Shown: in pieces, positions 1-8,328 of the stretch
Position numbering within the stretch: position 1 is the stretch's first letter
How the letters are laid out: every line of letters starts with the position of its first letter
Source of the DNA: an uncultured Flavobacteriales bacterium
Lineage (GTDB): Bacteria > Bacteroidota > Bacteroidia > Flavobacteriales > BACL11
Assembly (NCBI GenBank): GCA_950069165.1
Contig: CATMIT010000024.1
Coordinates: 1 to 18,254 of the forward strand
Direction of reading: 5' to 3'
DNA: 18,254 nt
Notes under the pieces: model-generated
Told to the model about the DNA's origin: nothing
Databases searched by the model: none
Seen by the model: only the letters and a program-made list of their open reading frames with translations
Position numbers and translations under genes: made by a program

Positions 1-1243
1 AACTTTGCCCGCCATTATTAGACTTCCAAAGGTTTATACCGCCTGCATAAATAAGATTTTCATTAGTAAGAGAAATAGCTAAACTCATGTCATACCAAGA
101 TTGTCCGCCATCTGAAGTACCGTCAGTCTTTCTCCCTAAAATATTACATCCAGTATTGCTTGGATCAGGACAATCCAATGCTGTTGTCCAAGTATCACCA
201 GCATCAGAAGATTTATAAAAACCATAAAATCCAGCATCTGATTTTGCAATAAGTGCGTAAACAACTTCAGGATTTGCTGGCGTTACACCTAATAAAATTC
301 TATCAAGACCTCCAGTTGGCAAGCCCCCACTTAAGATGGCCCATCCTACACCTCCATTTTTAGTTCGGTATATTTTTGAGGCCCCACTTGAAGCGTCTAA
401 TGCTGCATAAATAACAGAAGGATTATTTGGCTTAAACTTTACATCACGCATTCTGCCAGTTAGAGTACTTATCCATGTAGAACCACCATCAGGGCTAATT
501 GTAATTCCACTATTTGTTGCTGCAACCAAACTGTCAGGATAATTAGGATTAATAATTAGTTTATTAATTCTCTTATTTTGACTTACACTATAACTTAAAC
601 CGGTTGTATTCCAAGAATTTCCACCATCCGTACTTTTTAAAACCCCAATACTGTATGTATCCGCACCATCTCCATCTCCAGTTGCTAAATACATTATTTG
701 GTTATTTGTAGGATGAATAACAATTCCTGAAACACCCATAACAGGCAAATTATCTGTATTTGTAGTCCATGTATTTCCTCCATCAATAGTTTTCCATAAA
801 CCACCTGCAGGCGATCCAATCCAAATAATGTTTGGGTCAACAGGGTCAAAAGCAATAGAATTTATCCTGCCATTTCCACGCTTTTTACCGTTGGATAAAA
901 TAATTGGGGTGTCGAATGGGCCTAATGGTTGCCAATTGGATGAAGAAGTGATTCTTGCATTTGCTAATTTCTCTTTTTCTTTTTTCCACTCAGTAAATAA
1001 AGAAGTGGAAGGGAAAATACCATTTTCAGGCATTCGTTTTTCTAAAAAATATAAGGAACGAGCATAAGGCTTGTAGCCATTTCCTTTTGTGTATGGATGC
1101 AGTAATTTATAATTTTCAAAAGCATCAATTTTTTCAGCAAGAGAAGCCTTTTCATTTTGCATCAGTAGGTTGTCCTCCCAAATTTGAGCAAAAGAAAAAT
1201 TAAAAAAAGCAGTAAATATAAAAATAACTAATATTTTTTTCAT
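1..1243 (-). CDS. Secreted BNR/Asp-box beta-propeller protein (sortilin/VPS10-like), C-terminus cut off by window edge
   Basis: The reading frame opens with ATG at 1243 and stays open for 414 codons to the left edge, so the C-terminus is missing. Residues 1-19 form a signal peptide (basic MKK start, hydrophobic core, cut before Gln20). From about residue 126 the protein is a series of beta-propeller blades with Asp-box turns of the form S/T-x-D-G-G-x-x-W: TIDGGNTW (152-159), STDGGNSW (204-211), SPDGGSTW (250-257), TKNGGVGW (294-301), SSDAGDTW (345-352) and TSDGGQSW (376-383), with a further box starting at the edge. Such proteins in this phylum are exported and usually end in a T9SS sorting domain, which cannot be seen here. 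Its start lies 10 bases after the receptor gene stop, with its own promoter-like box. Substrate and role are unknown; catalytic sialidase activity cannot be inferred from Asp boxes alone. Confidence 0.88.
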   Translation of the reverse strand, partial: MKKILVIFIFTAFFNFSFAQIWEDNLLMQNEKASLAEKIDAFENYKLLHPYTKGNGYKPYARSLYFLEKRMPENGIFPSTSLFTEWKKEKEKLANARITSSSNWQPLGPFDTPIILSNGKKRGNGRINSIAFDPVDPNIIWIGSPAGGLWKTIDGGNTWTTNTDNLPVMGVSGIVIHPTNNQIMYLATGDGDGADTYSIGVLKSTDGGNSWNTTGLSYSVSQNKRINKLIINPNYPDSLVAATNSGITISPDGGSTWISTLTGRMRDVKFKPNNPSVIYAALDASSGASKIYRTKNGGVGWAILSGGLPTGGLDRILLGVTPANPEVVYALIAKSDAGFYGFYKSSDAGDTWTTALDCPDPSNTGCNILGRKTDGTSDGGQSWYDMSLAISLTNENLIYAGGINLWKSNNGGQS

Positions 1244-1253
1244 TTGGACGATA

Positions 1254-3572
1254 TTAAAAATTGGATTGCAAAGATAATATTAAATTTATTCCATTTGCAC
1301 TAATTCCGGAGGCAAATGTTTTGTAATGAATATCAGAAATATTTTCAATGCCAATAGAAAAGCTAACAGAATCATCAATTTTATGCAAGTATTTTAAATT
1401 AAAAGTGGTCCAAGATGGGGTTCCGTCAAGGGTAGCCTCATCCAAATTGTCAACTCCAGCAATGTCAAAATCAGCCTTCTTTTTCCAAGCGTTATAAAAG
1501 ACATAAAATACTAAACTTTTGTTTTTAGTAATATTATATTCCAAAAAAGTATTTACATTAAAAGGGGGAATATGTGCAAGAGGTAAATTTTTAGCAGTTT
1601 CTCCTTTTGTATAATTACCTATTGAAGAAAAGCGAATCCGTTTCGTAATATTATAAAGAATGGAATAACTTATACCACTTATTTTTGCCTTTCCAATGTT
1701 TTGATTGCTTTGTGTTTTCATCATTACGCCATCATAAAAAAGGGAGTCAGCCCCATTAAAAACAACATCCCTCCTTTCAATAGCGTCAACAAGTAATGTT
1801 TGAAACAGAAGAAGTTTAAACTCCAATTGGTCATTAATAACCTTCCGGATCTCTCCATCTATTATCAATGCTTTTTCAGGAGTTAATTTACTATTTGGCA
1901 CCACAACCCATTTGTCATTTTTTGAGAAAACCTTACCTACATCATCCATATTGGGATTTCGATAGCTATTAGAAATAGAAGAAATTAAAGTCCAATCTTT
2001 AGAACTATATTTGATATTTATTGAACTCGAGAAAGAAGAATTTTTAATCGTAATTTTATTAAATGGTAGATGATAAGTAGTGGTGTCGTCAAAAACCCCC
2101 TGTAGTTTGTTTACATTAAATCTGACTCCAGCATTTACTGAGAGATTATTTGTTATTGTTCGGTTCAATAGCCCATATAAGGAACAATCCAAGCCGCTAC
2201 TGCCACCATCAGGATACCTACTAGTAGCATATAATTTTTTCCCATAAGCCCCTTCTTGATTATACGCACTAGAAACAAGGGCCTGTTTACGCCCTTCTAT
2301 CCCATAATTTAAGGTGAATTCAGTATTAGTTTTTTCGAAATTAAATAATAAGTCAAAAATAGTAACTTCCTCAAAACGCCTTGTAAAAACAGAACTTTCT
2401 AATCTGCTTTTATGTCTGGACTCTGCTATGTTTTGATAGCTAAAAGTAAGGGTTGATTTGTCACATAGTAAACTAGTCACATCTTTTTTTATAGATAAAA
2501 TTTGCAAGAATCTTTTTTGAGGACCATAATACCAATCGGAATATTTCTGAGCATCATTGAGCATATCAAAACGATTGATTTTAGTGGAGCGACTGTATTG
2601 TGTGTTTAGCGAAAGAAGTATTTTTTCACTCAGATTAACGTCTGTTTTATGAATAAAATCAGCTTGTTTGTATGCCGTAAATAATTGCTCATTTCCATTA
2701 GTTACAACTACTTCACTTCCCCAATTTTGGTAGCCGTGTAATCGCTTACTTCCCATCTTACTATTACCGAAAGATTTAAAAGTTAGCCCACTTAAAAAGT
2801 GAAACTTATTTTTTCCGTATTTAGCATGAAAATGACCTAATACAGCATCAGAAGCACTTTCAATTTGTTGGGAAAAAAAGAATTCTGAGCTATCAGTTTT
2901 AAATGGCTTTATGGTTTCAATTAAAATAACACCACCCAAAGCTCCACTTCCGTAAACAACAGACGATAAGCCATTCCCCACCCCAATTTTATTTAATGAA
3001 AAAGGATCAATAGTCATAATGTTTTGTAGGTGCCCACTTCTATAAATAATATTGTTCATTTTTACACCATCCACAATAAGTAAAATACGATTCGCCTCCA
3101 TTCCTCTAAGATTTGGGCTTCCCCCTCCTACTTGGCTTTTTTGTATATTAATTCCTATAGATTTTTGTAACAAATCACCTGTATTGTTTGATTGGCTTTG
3201 CATGATATGCTTCCTGTTTATCGATAATATTTGTAAATCTTCTCTAAAAGAATTTTTTCGATTTGTATGCAACAACACTTCCTTTAATAAGGTAGTTTTT
3301 GGTGCTAAGTAAAAAATACCTCCACTAATTTTAACTAGGGGAATTTTGACAGGGCTGTAAGAAATATGCTGAAAACTTATGGTGTCATTATTATTAAAAA
3401 CATCAAGAGTAACTTTCCCAAAGTTGTTGCTTATTGCTGAACGACTTTTATCAACTGAAAAAACAGCAACATTTTTTATGGGAGATTTTGTAATCTGATC
3501 TTGGATGATTACATCTTGTGCAGATAAAGATTGAAAACTGCAGAAAATAAAAAGTAGACAAATTTTTTTCAT
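1254..3572 (-). CDS. TonB-dependent outer-membrane receptor with N-terminal CarboxypepD-like domain
   Basis: This 772-residue protein is an outer-membrane active transporter powered by TonB-ExbBD. Residues 1-18 are a signal peptide cut before Gln19. Residues about 20-95 are a CarboxypepD-regulatory-like domain, the usual N-terminal extension in Bacteroidota receptors. Residues about 106-222 are the plug, with the typical GGGSPNLRGMEANRILLIVDGV segment region (149-170) and VYGSGALGGVI (206-216). The rest is a beta-barrel ending in the terminal Phe772 expected of outer-membrane barrels. The substrate cannot be assigned from sequence. There is no SusD partner gene beside it, so it is not an obvious SusC-type glycan importer; iron, haem or cobalamin-like ligands are more plausible, by inference. 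The ATG overlaps the recO stop by four bases (ATGA), so it is probably translated from the porZ-recO message. Confidence 0.92.
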   Translation of the reverse strand: MKKICLLFIFCSFQSLSAQDVIIQDQITKSPIKNVAVFSVDKSRSAISNNFGKVTLDVFNNNDTISFQHISYSPVKIPLVKISGGIFYLAPKTTLLKEVLLHTNRKNSFREDLQILSINRKHIMQSQSNNTGDLLQKSIGINIQKSQVGGGSPNLRGMEANRILLIVDGVKMNNIIYRSGHLQNIMTIDPFSLNKIGVGNGLSSVVYGSGALGGVILIETIKPFKTDSSEFFFSQQIESASDAVLGHFHAKYGKNKFHFLSGLTFKSFGNSKMGSKRLHGYQNWGSEVVVTNGNEQLFTAYKQADFIHKTDVNLSEKILLSLNTQYSRSTKINRFDMLNDAQKYSDWYYGPQKRFLQILSIKKDVTSLLCDKSTLTFSYQNIAESRHKSRLESSVFTRRFEEVTIFDLLFNFEKTNTEFTLNYGIEGRKQALVSSAYNQEGAYGKKLYATSRYPDGGSSGLDCSLYGLLNRTITNNLSVNAGVRFNVNKLQGVFDDTTTYHLPFNKITIKNSSFSSSINIKYSSKDWTLISSISNSYRNPNMDDVGKVFSKNDKWVVVPNSKLTPEKALIIDGEIRKVINDQLEFKLLLFQTLLVDAIERRDVVFNGADSLFYDGVMMKTQSNQNIGKAKISGISYSILYNITKRIRFSSIGNYTKGETAKNLPLAHIPPFNVNTFLEYNITKNKSLVFYVFYNAWKKKADFDIAGVDNLDEATLDGTPSWTTFNLKYLHKIDDSVSFSIGIENISDIHYKTFASGISANGINLILSLQSNF
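1269..1276 (-). promoter_or_regulatory. Promoter -7 element (TATCTTTG) for the Asp-box propeller gene
   Basis: Reading the minus strand this is TATCTTTG followed by CAATCC, an exact match to the Bacteroidota housekeeping -7 consensus TAnnTTTG. It lies inside the 3' end of the receptor gene, 26 bases ahead of the ATG at 1243, giving a short leader of roughly 20 bases. No convincing -33 TTG was found at the usual spacing. The gene could therefore be transcribed on its own as well as by read-through. Confidence 0.5.
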
Positions 3573-4276
3573 TTTCGCAACTGCTCAATAACCTTATGGG
3601 ATTTTAAATTTTTCAATTCGTGATGATGTAATTTATAATAATCTAACAAAATTAGAATCATTTTTTTTCGGTCAGTATTCGATAAATCTTCTTTTTTCTC
3701 AAACAATAGCGCCTTAAAATTATTTAAATCTTTCCCCTTTATAAAATAAATATGCCCGAATTCTTGTTCTGTAAAGCAACCATTTTGTAAATCAAAATAA
3801 GGGAATTCAGCATTTAATTTTGAAGGATAAAATCCTAAGTAGGAACTCAAATTAAAAAGAAAAAGCAAGGGATATGTTTTTGGTATTTCTTGGCTATTTT
3901 CCAACTCTACAATCACATTTTCAATAAAGCTAAAAAGAACCTCTTCTTTTTCATCTTCAATCAGTACTTTTAATAACACTTCAGCTATAAATACAGCCAA
4001 TAAACTTCTATTTATATCCCTTGGAATTTTTTCTAAAATTTCAGAAATGGAGATTTCTTTTATTCGTTTTAGCCCTATTTTTGATTTTTTATACAGCTCT
4101 AATTCTAATAAAGTAAAGGGTCTGAAAAGCCCTAATTTTGACTTTGCGTTTTTTTTTCTTACCCCATTTATTATAATAGACTGCAGGCCAAAATCTCGTG
4201 TAAAAATTTTAGCAATTATTGAACTTTCAGAATATTTGTAATAATGTAGAGCAATGCCCTTTGTTTTTTGGAGCAT
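3569..4276 (-). CDS. recO: DNA repair protein RecO
   Basis: RecO is a cytoplasmic recombination mediator. With RecR it loads RecA onto SSB-coated single-stranded DNA in the RecFOR gap-repair pathway, and it can anneal strands. The 235-residue product has the family's normal size and layout. An N-terminal OB-fold (about 1-80) begins with the characteristic KTKGIALHYYKYSESSIIAK followed by FTRDFG. A helical C-terminal domain includes LSSYLGFYP and a Phe-rich FDLQNGCF segment. The ATG at 4276 shares one base with the porZ stop (TAATG), and the gene's TGA overlaps the receptor ATG by four bases, so the three genes are probably translationally coupled. No truncation or frameshift is visible. Assignment rests on overall family resemblance rather than on a catalytic motif, because RecO has none. 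Confidence 0.9.
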   Translation of the reverse strand: MLQKTKGIALHYYKYSESSIIAKIFTRDFGLQSIIINGVRKKNAKSKLGLFRPFTLLELELYKKSKIGLKRIKEISISEILEKIPRDINRSLLAVFIAEVLLKVLIEDEKEEVLFSFIENVIVELENSQEIPKTYPLLFLFNLSSYLGFYPSKLNAEFPYFDLQNGCFTEQEFGHIYFIKGKDLNNFKALLFEKKEDLSNTDRKKMILILLDYYKLHHHELKNLKSHKVIEQLRK

Positions 4277-6594
4277 TAGTGAATAAAAAGAATTTTGCTC
4301 ACCATTGTTTCCTCCCCATCAATATTGCTGCTGAAAACTAAATACACCCCGGTACTCGCCCTATTTCCGCTTTGGTTTTTCCCATTCCAAATTGCCTGAC
4401 CACCATTAGCAAAACTCTCAAAAACTAAATTTCCATTGATATCTGTTATCTTTACATTGGCATTATTCACAAGGCCCCTAATCGCAATTTTCCCAGTATA
4501 ATTTTCTTTCACTGGGTTTGGGAAAACCAGTACATTCTTGTGTGCATCAAAGCCCTTAGTAGCATCTGATCTGTAGGAAATAATCCCTTTTTCCGTGCCG
4601 ATAAACACCTCTCCGCTAATTTCGTTTATTGCAATATCAATTATATTATCTGAAAAAATGGGACTGTTTTCGGTAGTAAAATGATGAATTTCATTAGTCC
4701 CATCATCTGAAAGTAAAAAAACACCAGCTCCATTTGTTCCAATCCATTTTCGGTTATTACCATCTATTTCAATGCAATTAATCGTTTCGGTATCCAATAG
4801 ATATTGTCCGTATTCCCCTTGTTGAATAAGTATTTGCTGTGCATCATAATTTTCTCCTGAAAAAACCAATTCCGCTGAGTAAAAAACAGCAATTCCTTTA
4901 TCTGTTCCTACCCATATTTCTCCTTCTAAATCAACTGCCAAAGAATACACTTCTAATGAGGGTAAATTTCCACTTCCAATATTTTTATTGATAAGCTGAA
5001 TTTCATCATCATTTTGGTTGTCAATCGTTCCTTTATCATCATACACAAAAAGCCCAGCATTTTTTATTATACCCCATTTCTGACCGTAATTATCAATTAC
5101 TAAATCTTTAAACTCTGAACTTGATCCATCAACCCCTTTGAAATTAAATGAATACCAATTATTACTCTTTGTTTTTACAAATAACGAATTTTGGACAAGA
5201 GAACTTAACCCCCACATATTTCCATTTTTATCAAATTTTAAATCAGAAACTCTAATCCTCCCATTTGTATTTGCAAAGCTTATTGTATCTAGTGCACCAT
5301 TGGTATTTTGATAATTATATTTCTCTACAAAATTATTATTATCGAGCTTTATTACCCCTCCATTCCAACTCCCTAAATAAACTTCATTTCTATTATTAGG
5401 GTTAAAAGCGGCAGTTACAATATCATATGTATTCCCTAATTCTGAAACTGAATTGTAATCCCAAGTCGAATTTTCTCTATAAAAAAAAACACCATCACTA
5501 TTCCACATGGGAGCCATACTCGCGTAATATCCTCCTGGAACAACACACAAATCATCATTGTTTTGTATAAGCTTAAAATTGTTAGCTGTTCTTGGCCCAT
5601 TAGGATCAATTTGTTGAACAAATGAGGTGTTATTATACTTAAGTAAATCTTTATTGAAATCGGCCACCCAAACATTCCCGTCTTTATCATAAATCGCATG
5701 TTTTGGATTAGAGATATTTTGGGTAATTATTTCAGTTGTACTGTCATTTTTTATAATATTGACTTGATCGTCAAGGACCACAAACAAACTATTATAGGAA
5801 AGATGAAGATGCTCTATTTTTTTACTAGGAGCACTGTATATTCTCCACGCATTATTTTCATAAATAATTACCACATCATTGTTGGCGCTATCACTCGTAG
5901 TAGCGTAAATATTCCCATCAAAATAGGCGATATTCTCAAATTTACTATTAGCATTTAGCCCGATTTCAAAGGCACTATTCTTTCTCCAGTTATGAAAATC
6001 AGAAAGGTTTGCCTCATTAATATTTGCTGAATAAATACCGTCAGATGTTGCAACAAAAATAGAATCTCCATCAAAAGTAATATCATTAATTTTCACAAAA
6101 TTACCGCCCTCCCCTATTTTATAAGTATCTAAAATCTCTTCATTTTCCACATCTAAAACCACCAAACCAAAAGGACTGGATAAATAAGCAATTTTATCAA
6201 TGAAAAAGATATTGTTGATTGTTTTCTCTCCTAAAATGGGCTTTTGCTTAATATCAGAAATATTGATTATTTGCCCATCTTTGATAAGGTCAATATTACA
6301 GTTTTTATAGACAATAAGCAGAGTTTTGCTTTGGGACTGGTAAGCAACTTTGGTCACCTCTGTATCAGATAGCCCATTTACTTTGGACATACGATTTATC
6401 GTTTGGTCCGCTTTATTAAAATAAAACAAACCACTTTCGGTAATACAATAAATATTTTCCTCTACTTCTGCAATAAATGTAGCATTATGATATGGTAAAT
6501 GGTCGCGCCAACTCCCTATTGCCGTGAGTTGGGCTTTGGTCAAAATTGGGCTGCAAAATAGCAGTAAACAAAAATAGATTCTAATTGTTATCAT
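4276..6594 (-). CDS. porZ: PorZ-like T9SS component, two-propeller secreted protein with C-terminal sorting-like domain
   Basis: The 772-residue protein carries a signal peptide (1-21, cut before Gln22) and then the motif GSWRDHLPY (27-35), typical of the N-terminus of PorZ-like proteins. The body consists of repeated propeller strands such as ESGLFYFNK, SDGIYSA, DNNNFVEKYNY, VGTDKGIAVF, IGTNGAGVFLL and IGTEKGIISY, consistent with two beta-propellers. Residues about 688-772 form a T9SS-type C-terminal domain (starting FPNPV, ending in GVYLVF and KILFIH). In Porphyromonas gingivalis PorZ sits at the cell surface in the attachment complex with the sortase PorU, PorV and PorQ. It helps link T9SS cargo to anionic LPS. 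Size, domain order and the recO neighbour fit this. A generic two-component-type propeller protein is the alternative. No clear promoter was found before the ATG. Confidence 0.75.
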   Translation of the reverse strand: MITIRIYFCLLLFCSPILTKAQLTAIGSWRDHLPYHNATFIAEVEENIYCITESGLFYFNKADQTINRMSKVNGLSDTEVTKVAYQSQSKTLLIVYKNCNIDLIKDGQIINISDIKQKPILGEKTINNIFFIDKIAYLSSPFGLVVLDVENEEILDTYKIGEGGNFVKINDITFDGDSIFVATSDGIYSANINEANLSDFHNWRKNSAFEIGLNANSKFENIAYFDGNIYATTSDSANNDVVIIYENNAWRIYSAPSKKIEHLHLSYNSLFVVLDDQVNIIKNDSTTEIITQNISNPKHAIYDKDGNVWVADFNKDLLKYNNTSFVQQIDPNGPRTANNFKLIQNNDDLCVVPGGYYASMAPMWNSDGVFFYRENSTWDYNSVSELGNTYDIVTAAFNPNNRNEVYLGSWNGGVIKLDNNNFVEKYNYQNTNGALDTISFANTNGRIRVSDLKFDKNGNMWGLSSLVQNSLFVKTKSNNWYSFNFKGVDGSSSEFKDLVIDNYGQKWGIIKNAGLFVYDDKGTIDNQNDDEIQLINKNIGSGNLPSLEVYSLAVDLEGEIWVGTDKGIAVFYSAELVFSGENYDAQQILIQQGEYGQYLLDTETINCIEIDGNNRKWIGTNGAGVFLLSDDGTNEIHHFTTENSPIFSDNIIDIAINEISGEVFIGTEKGIISYRSDATKGFDAHKNVLVFPNPVKENYTGKIAIRGLVNNANVKITDINGNLVFESFANGGQAIWNGKNQSGNRASTGVYLVFSSNIDGEETMVSKILFIH

Positions 6595-6674
6595 CTTAAA
6601 TACAATAATAATGCATTATTAGCAGATAACTTTATAATCCTTAAAAAATTGTGAGATAAGCTAAAAAGGATTGT

Positions 6675-6682
6675 TATTTTTG
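6675..6682 (+). promoter_or_regulatory. Promoter -7 element (TATTTTTG) of tRNA-Arg
   Basis: TATTTTTG matches the Bacteroidota -7 consensus TAnnTTTG and ends seven bases before the mature tRNA 5' end, so transcription would begin at or very near the tRNA. A TTG at 6649-6651 could serve as the -33 element, but its 23-base spacing is longer than usual. Confidence 0.5.
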
Positions 6683-6689
6683 TGCCCAT

Positions 6690-6763
6690 GGCCCAGTAGT
6701 TCAACTGGATAGAATATCAGATTTCGGCTCTGAGGGTTGGGGGTTCGAATCCTCCCTGGGTCA
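6690..6763 (+). tRNA. tRNA-Arg (anticodon TCG)
   Basis: A complete 74-base cloverleaf can be folded by eye. The acceptor stem GGCCCAG pairs with CTGGGTC (6756-6762), with one G-U pair. The D arm is GTTC/GAAT with GG in the loop. The anticodon stem TCAGA/TCTGA encloses the loop TTTCGGC, with anticodon TCG at 6724-6726. The T arm GGGGG/CCTCC encloses TTCGAAT. The discriminator is A6763. CCA is not encoded, so it must be added after transcription. The anticodon UCG reads CGA and related Arg codons. The gene is divergent from porZ and convergent with the thioredoxin-like gene. Confidence 0.95.
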
Positions 6764-6766
6764 CAT

Positions 6767-6794
6767 AAAAAAAGGCTCAATTTGAGCCTTTTTT
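6767..6794. terminator. Bidirectional intrinsic terminator between tRNA-Arg and the convergent secreted-protein gene
   Basis: The hairpin GGCTC (6774-6778) / GAGCC (6784-6788) with loop AATTT is flanked by seven A on the left and six T on the right. It therefore gives a stem plus U-run on both strands. It begins three bases after the tRNA and lies 23 bases beyond the stop of the gene ending at 6818, so it can end both transcripts. Confidence 0.85.
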
Positions 6795-6817
6795 CTATTT
6801 TTCGTTTCCTAAAAAAT

Positions 6818-8203
6818 TTATTGTAAAACGAGCTTCTTATTAACCCTTCCCTCATCTGTTTCAATTTCAAGGAAGTATATCGCTTTTGAATATTTTGATA
6901 AGGATATTTGCTTAGAATAATTTCCAAAAAAGTTGTCTAATTTATCTGAAAAAATAACCTCTCCAAGCACATTCAGAACGCTAAGTTTATACCCCTGTGC
7001 TTTTTCACTATTAAATGTAATCGTAAATACATCTTCCGATGGATTTGGATAAATATTAAGTCCATTTACATAGTTAGGATTTTCTACACCTGTTGAAATG
7101 GTAAGTATACGTGTAACAGGGTCAGATATACATCCATTAGCATCTTCTATTACAACCGAATAACTACCCCCAACAGTAGGTGTGACAGTTTGTGTGGAAG
7201 GCAGACCATTACTCCAAGTATAAATGTATGGAGGAGATCCGTTTGCAGCATTTGCTGTAAGAGAATTACCGTTTTGTGTAATTGAAGCAGTTATCTGTCC
7301 TTGACTTGGAGGATTACCAAGCCCAGGAGGATAAGATGTAAAGCCAGTTACATTATTAGTTAAATCTCCATCTATTCCCCCATTTGGATTGCTTACTGTA
7401 ATCATAATAAATTCATAGCCTTGCATACCAGTAATTGTTGGAAGCACAAAGTTTGTTGATTGATAAGTACTAAGATTTCCAGTCCATGAAACAGTGGTAT
7501 TAAATGTAGTATTTCCAGTAACGTCTACCTCAACATCCACTGATGTTAAATTATTAATTCCATTATTCATAATAGTTACCACAGGAGCGAGAGTCCCATT
7601 ACACTGGATAGAAGCACCTGAATATAGCATCACATTAGGGTCATTTGAAAAAGTAGCTGCAGGATTACAAGAAACAAGGCTATACGGACTACTGCTTTGA
7701 CCAGCCTCTATAAGTGTTCGATCTGGACAAATCATATAAATAGTAGGCCAATATCCAATAGAATATAATGATGTAGTATTATCGTTATTTACAGTTCCAT
7801 CAGTACAAAATACAGGATAAGGCGTTCCTGTTAGCCAGTCACCCTGAGTGCCGCATCCATTTCCTTGAAGGCAAGCAAGAGCACTTGCATCTCCTTCAAT
7901 AAAGAAAACCATTACATCATCAGTTGTATTAGCGTCTACATTAGGGAATCCTTCTGGACCGTGATGGATGTATAAGTCCTCAAGTGCCCCACTTGTATGA
8001 TAACTCCAACATGGGCCACACCATACAGCTGAGAAATCAAGAAAAACCGTATAGCTTCCATCTAAATAACTATATAAATTATGTGCTGTACCATTAACGT
8101 CAGTCAATGTCCAATCTGGTGCAATTGAGCCATCTGCTAATTGTGCAGAAGAGTAGCTAAAAGATAAAATTCCTACAAGCGTAATAAGTAAAATTCGTTT
8201 CAT
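6818..8203 (-). CDS. Secreted thioredoxin-like protein with T9SS type A sorting domain
   Basis: The 461-residue protein has a signal peptide (1-20, cut before Gln21). An AhpC/TlpA-type thioredoxin fold (about 25-185) opens with APDWTLTDVNG and contains the active-site motif WCGPCW, with redox cysteines 61 and 64. After it come a CARDB-like beta domain (about 195-285) and a PKD/SprB-like repeat (about 304-358, containing TWSNG and GSYSVVIEDANGC). Residues 381-461 are a T9SS type A sorting domain (IYPNPSEDVFTI at its start, IYFLEI and KKLVLQ at its end). The expected route is Sec export, T9SS secretion, removal of the tail and attachment to the surface or release. The CGPC motif implies dithiol-disulfide chemistry, but outside the cell the electron partner is unknown. 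Four further cysteines (within about 108-160) could form structural disulfides. The gene stands alone, ended by the shared hairpin at 6767-6794. Confidence 0.88.
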   Translation of the reverse strand: MKRILLITLVGILSFSYSSAQLADGSIAPDWTLTDVNGTAHNLYSYLDGSYTVFLDFSAVWCGPCWSYHTSGALEDLYIHHGPEGFPNVDANTTDDVMVFFIEGDASALACLQGNGCGTQGDWLTGTPYPVFCTDGTVNNDNTTSLYSIGYWPTIYMICPDRTLIEAGQSSSPYSLVSCNPAATFSNDPNVMLYSGASIQCNGTLAPVVTIMNNGINNLTSVDVEVDVTGNTTFNTTVSWTGNLSTYQSTNFVLPTITGMQGYEFIMITVSNPNGGIDGDLTNNVTGFTSYPPGLGNPPSQGQITASITQNGNSLTANAANGSPPYIYTWSNGLPSTQTVTPTVGGSYSVVIEDANGCISDPVTRILTISTGVENPNYVNGLNIYPNPSEDVFTITFNSEKAQGYKLSVLNVLGEVIFSDKLDNFFGNYSKQISLSKYSKAIYFLEIETDEGRVNKKLVLQ

Positions 8204-8247
8204 GATTGAAAAGTTTTAAGTTATTGAAAAACAGTCTGCTAATATAC

Positions 8248-8279
8248 AAAAAAATATTAACTCTATCAAATAGAGGTTT
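8248..8279 (-). terminator. Possible intrinsic terminator of the FN3 protein gene
   Basis: On the minus strand a five-base stem CTCTA/TAGAG (8271-8275 with 8261-8265) encloses TTTGA. It extends by two A-T pairs across a one-base bulge and is followed by AATATTTTTTT. It lies about 50 bases after the stop at 8329 and before the next minus-strand gene. The stem is short and AT-rich and the U-run is offset, so this is tentative. Confidence 0.35.
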
Positions 8280-8328
8280 GATTTACTTGAATAACCCGAT
8301 AAGAATAAGCTGTTAAACAAACCATAGT

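Noticed and set aside
828..1067. 79-codon plus-strand frame near the left end
   Set aside because: It is antisense to the Asp-box propeller gene, whose frame is open throughout and carries the recognisable repeats.
6661..6927. 88-codon minus-strand frame across the tRNA-Arg region
   Set aside because: It reads antisense through the tRNA and terminator and overlaps the end of a well-supported gene; the GRIRTPNPQSRN-type peptide is a known translation artefact of tRNA genes.
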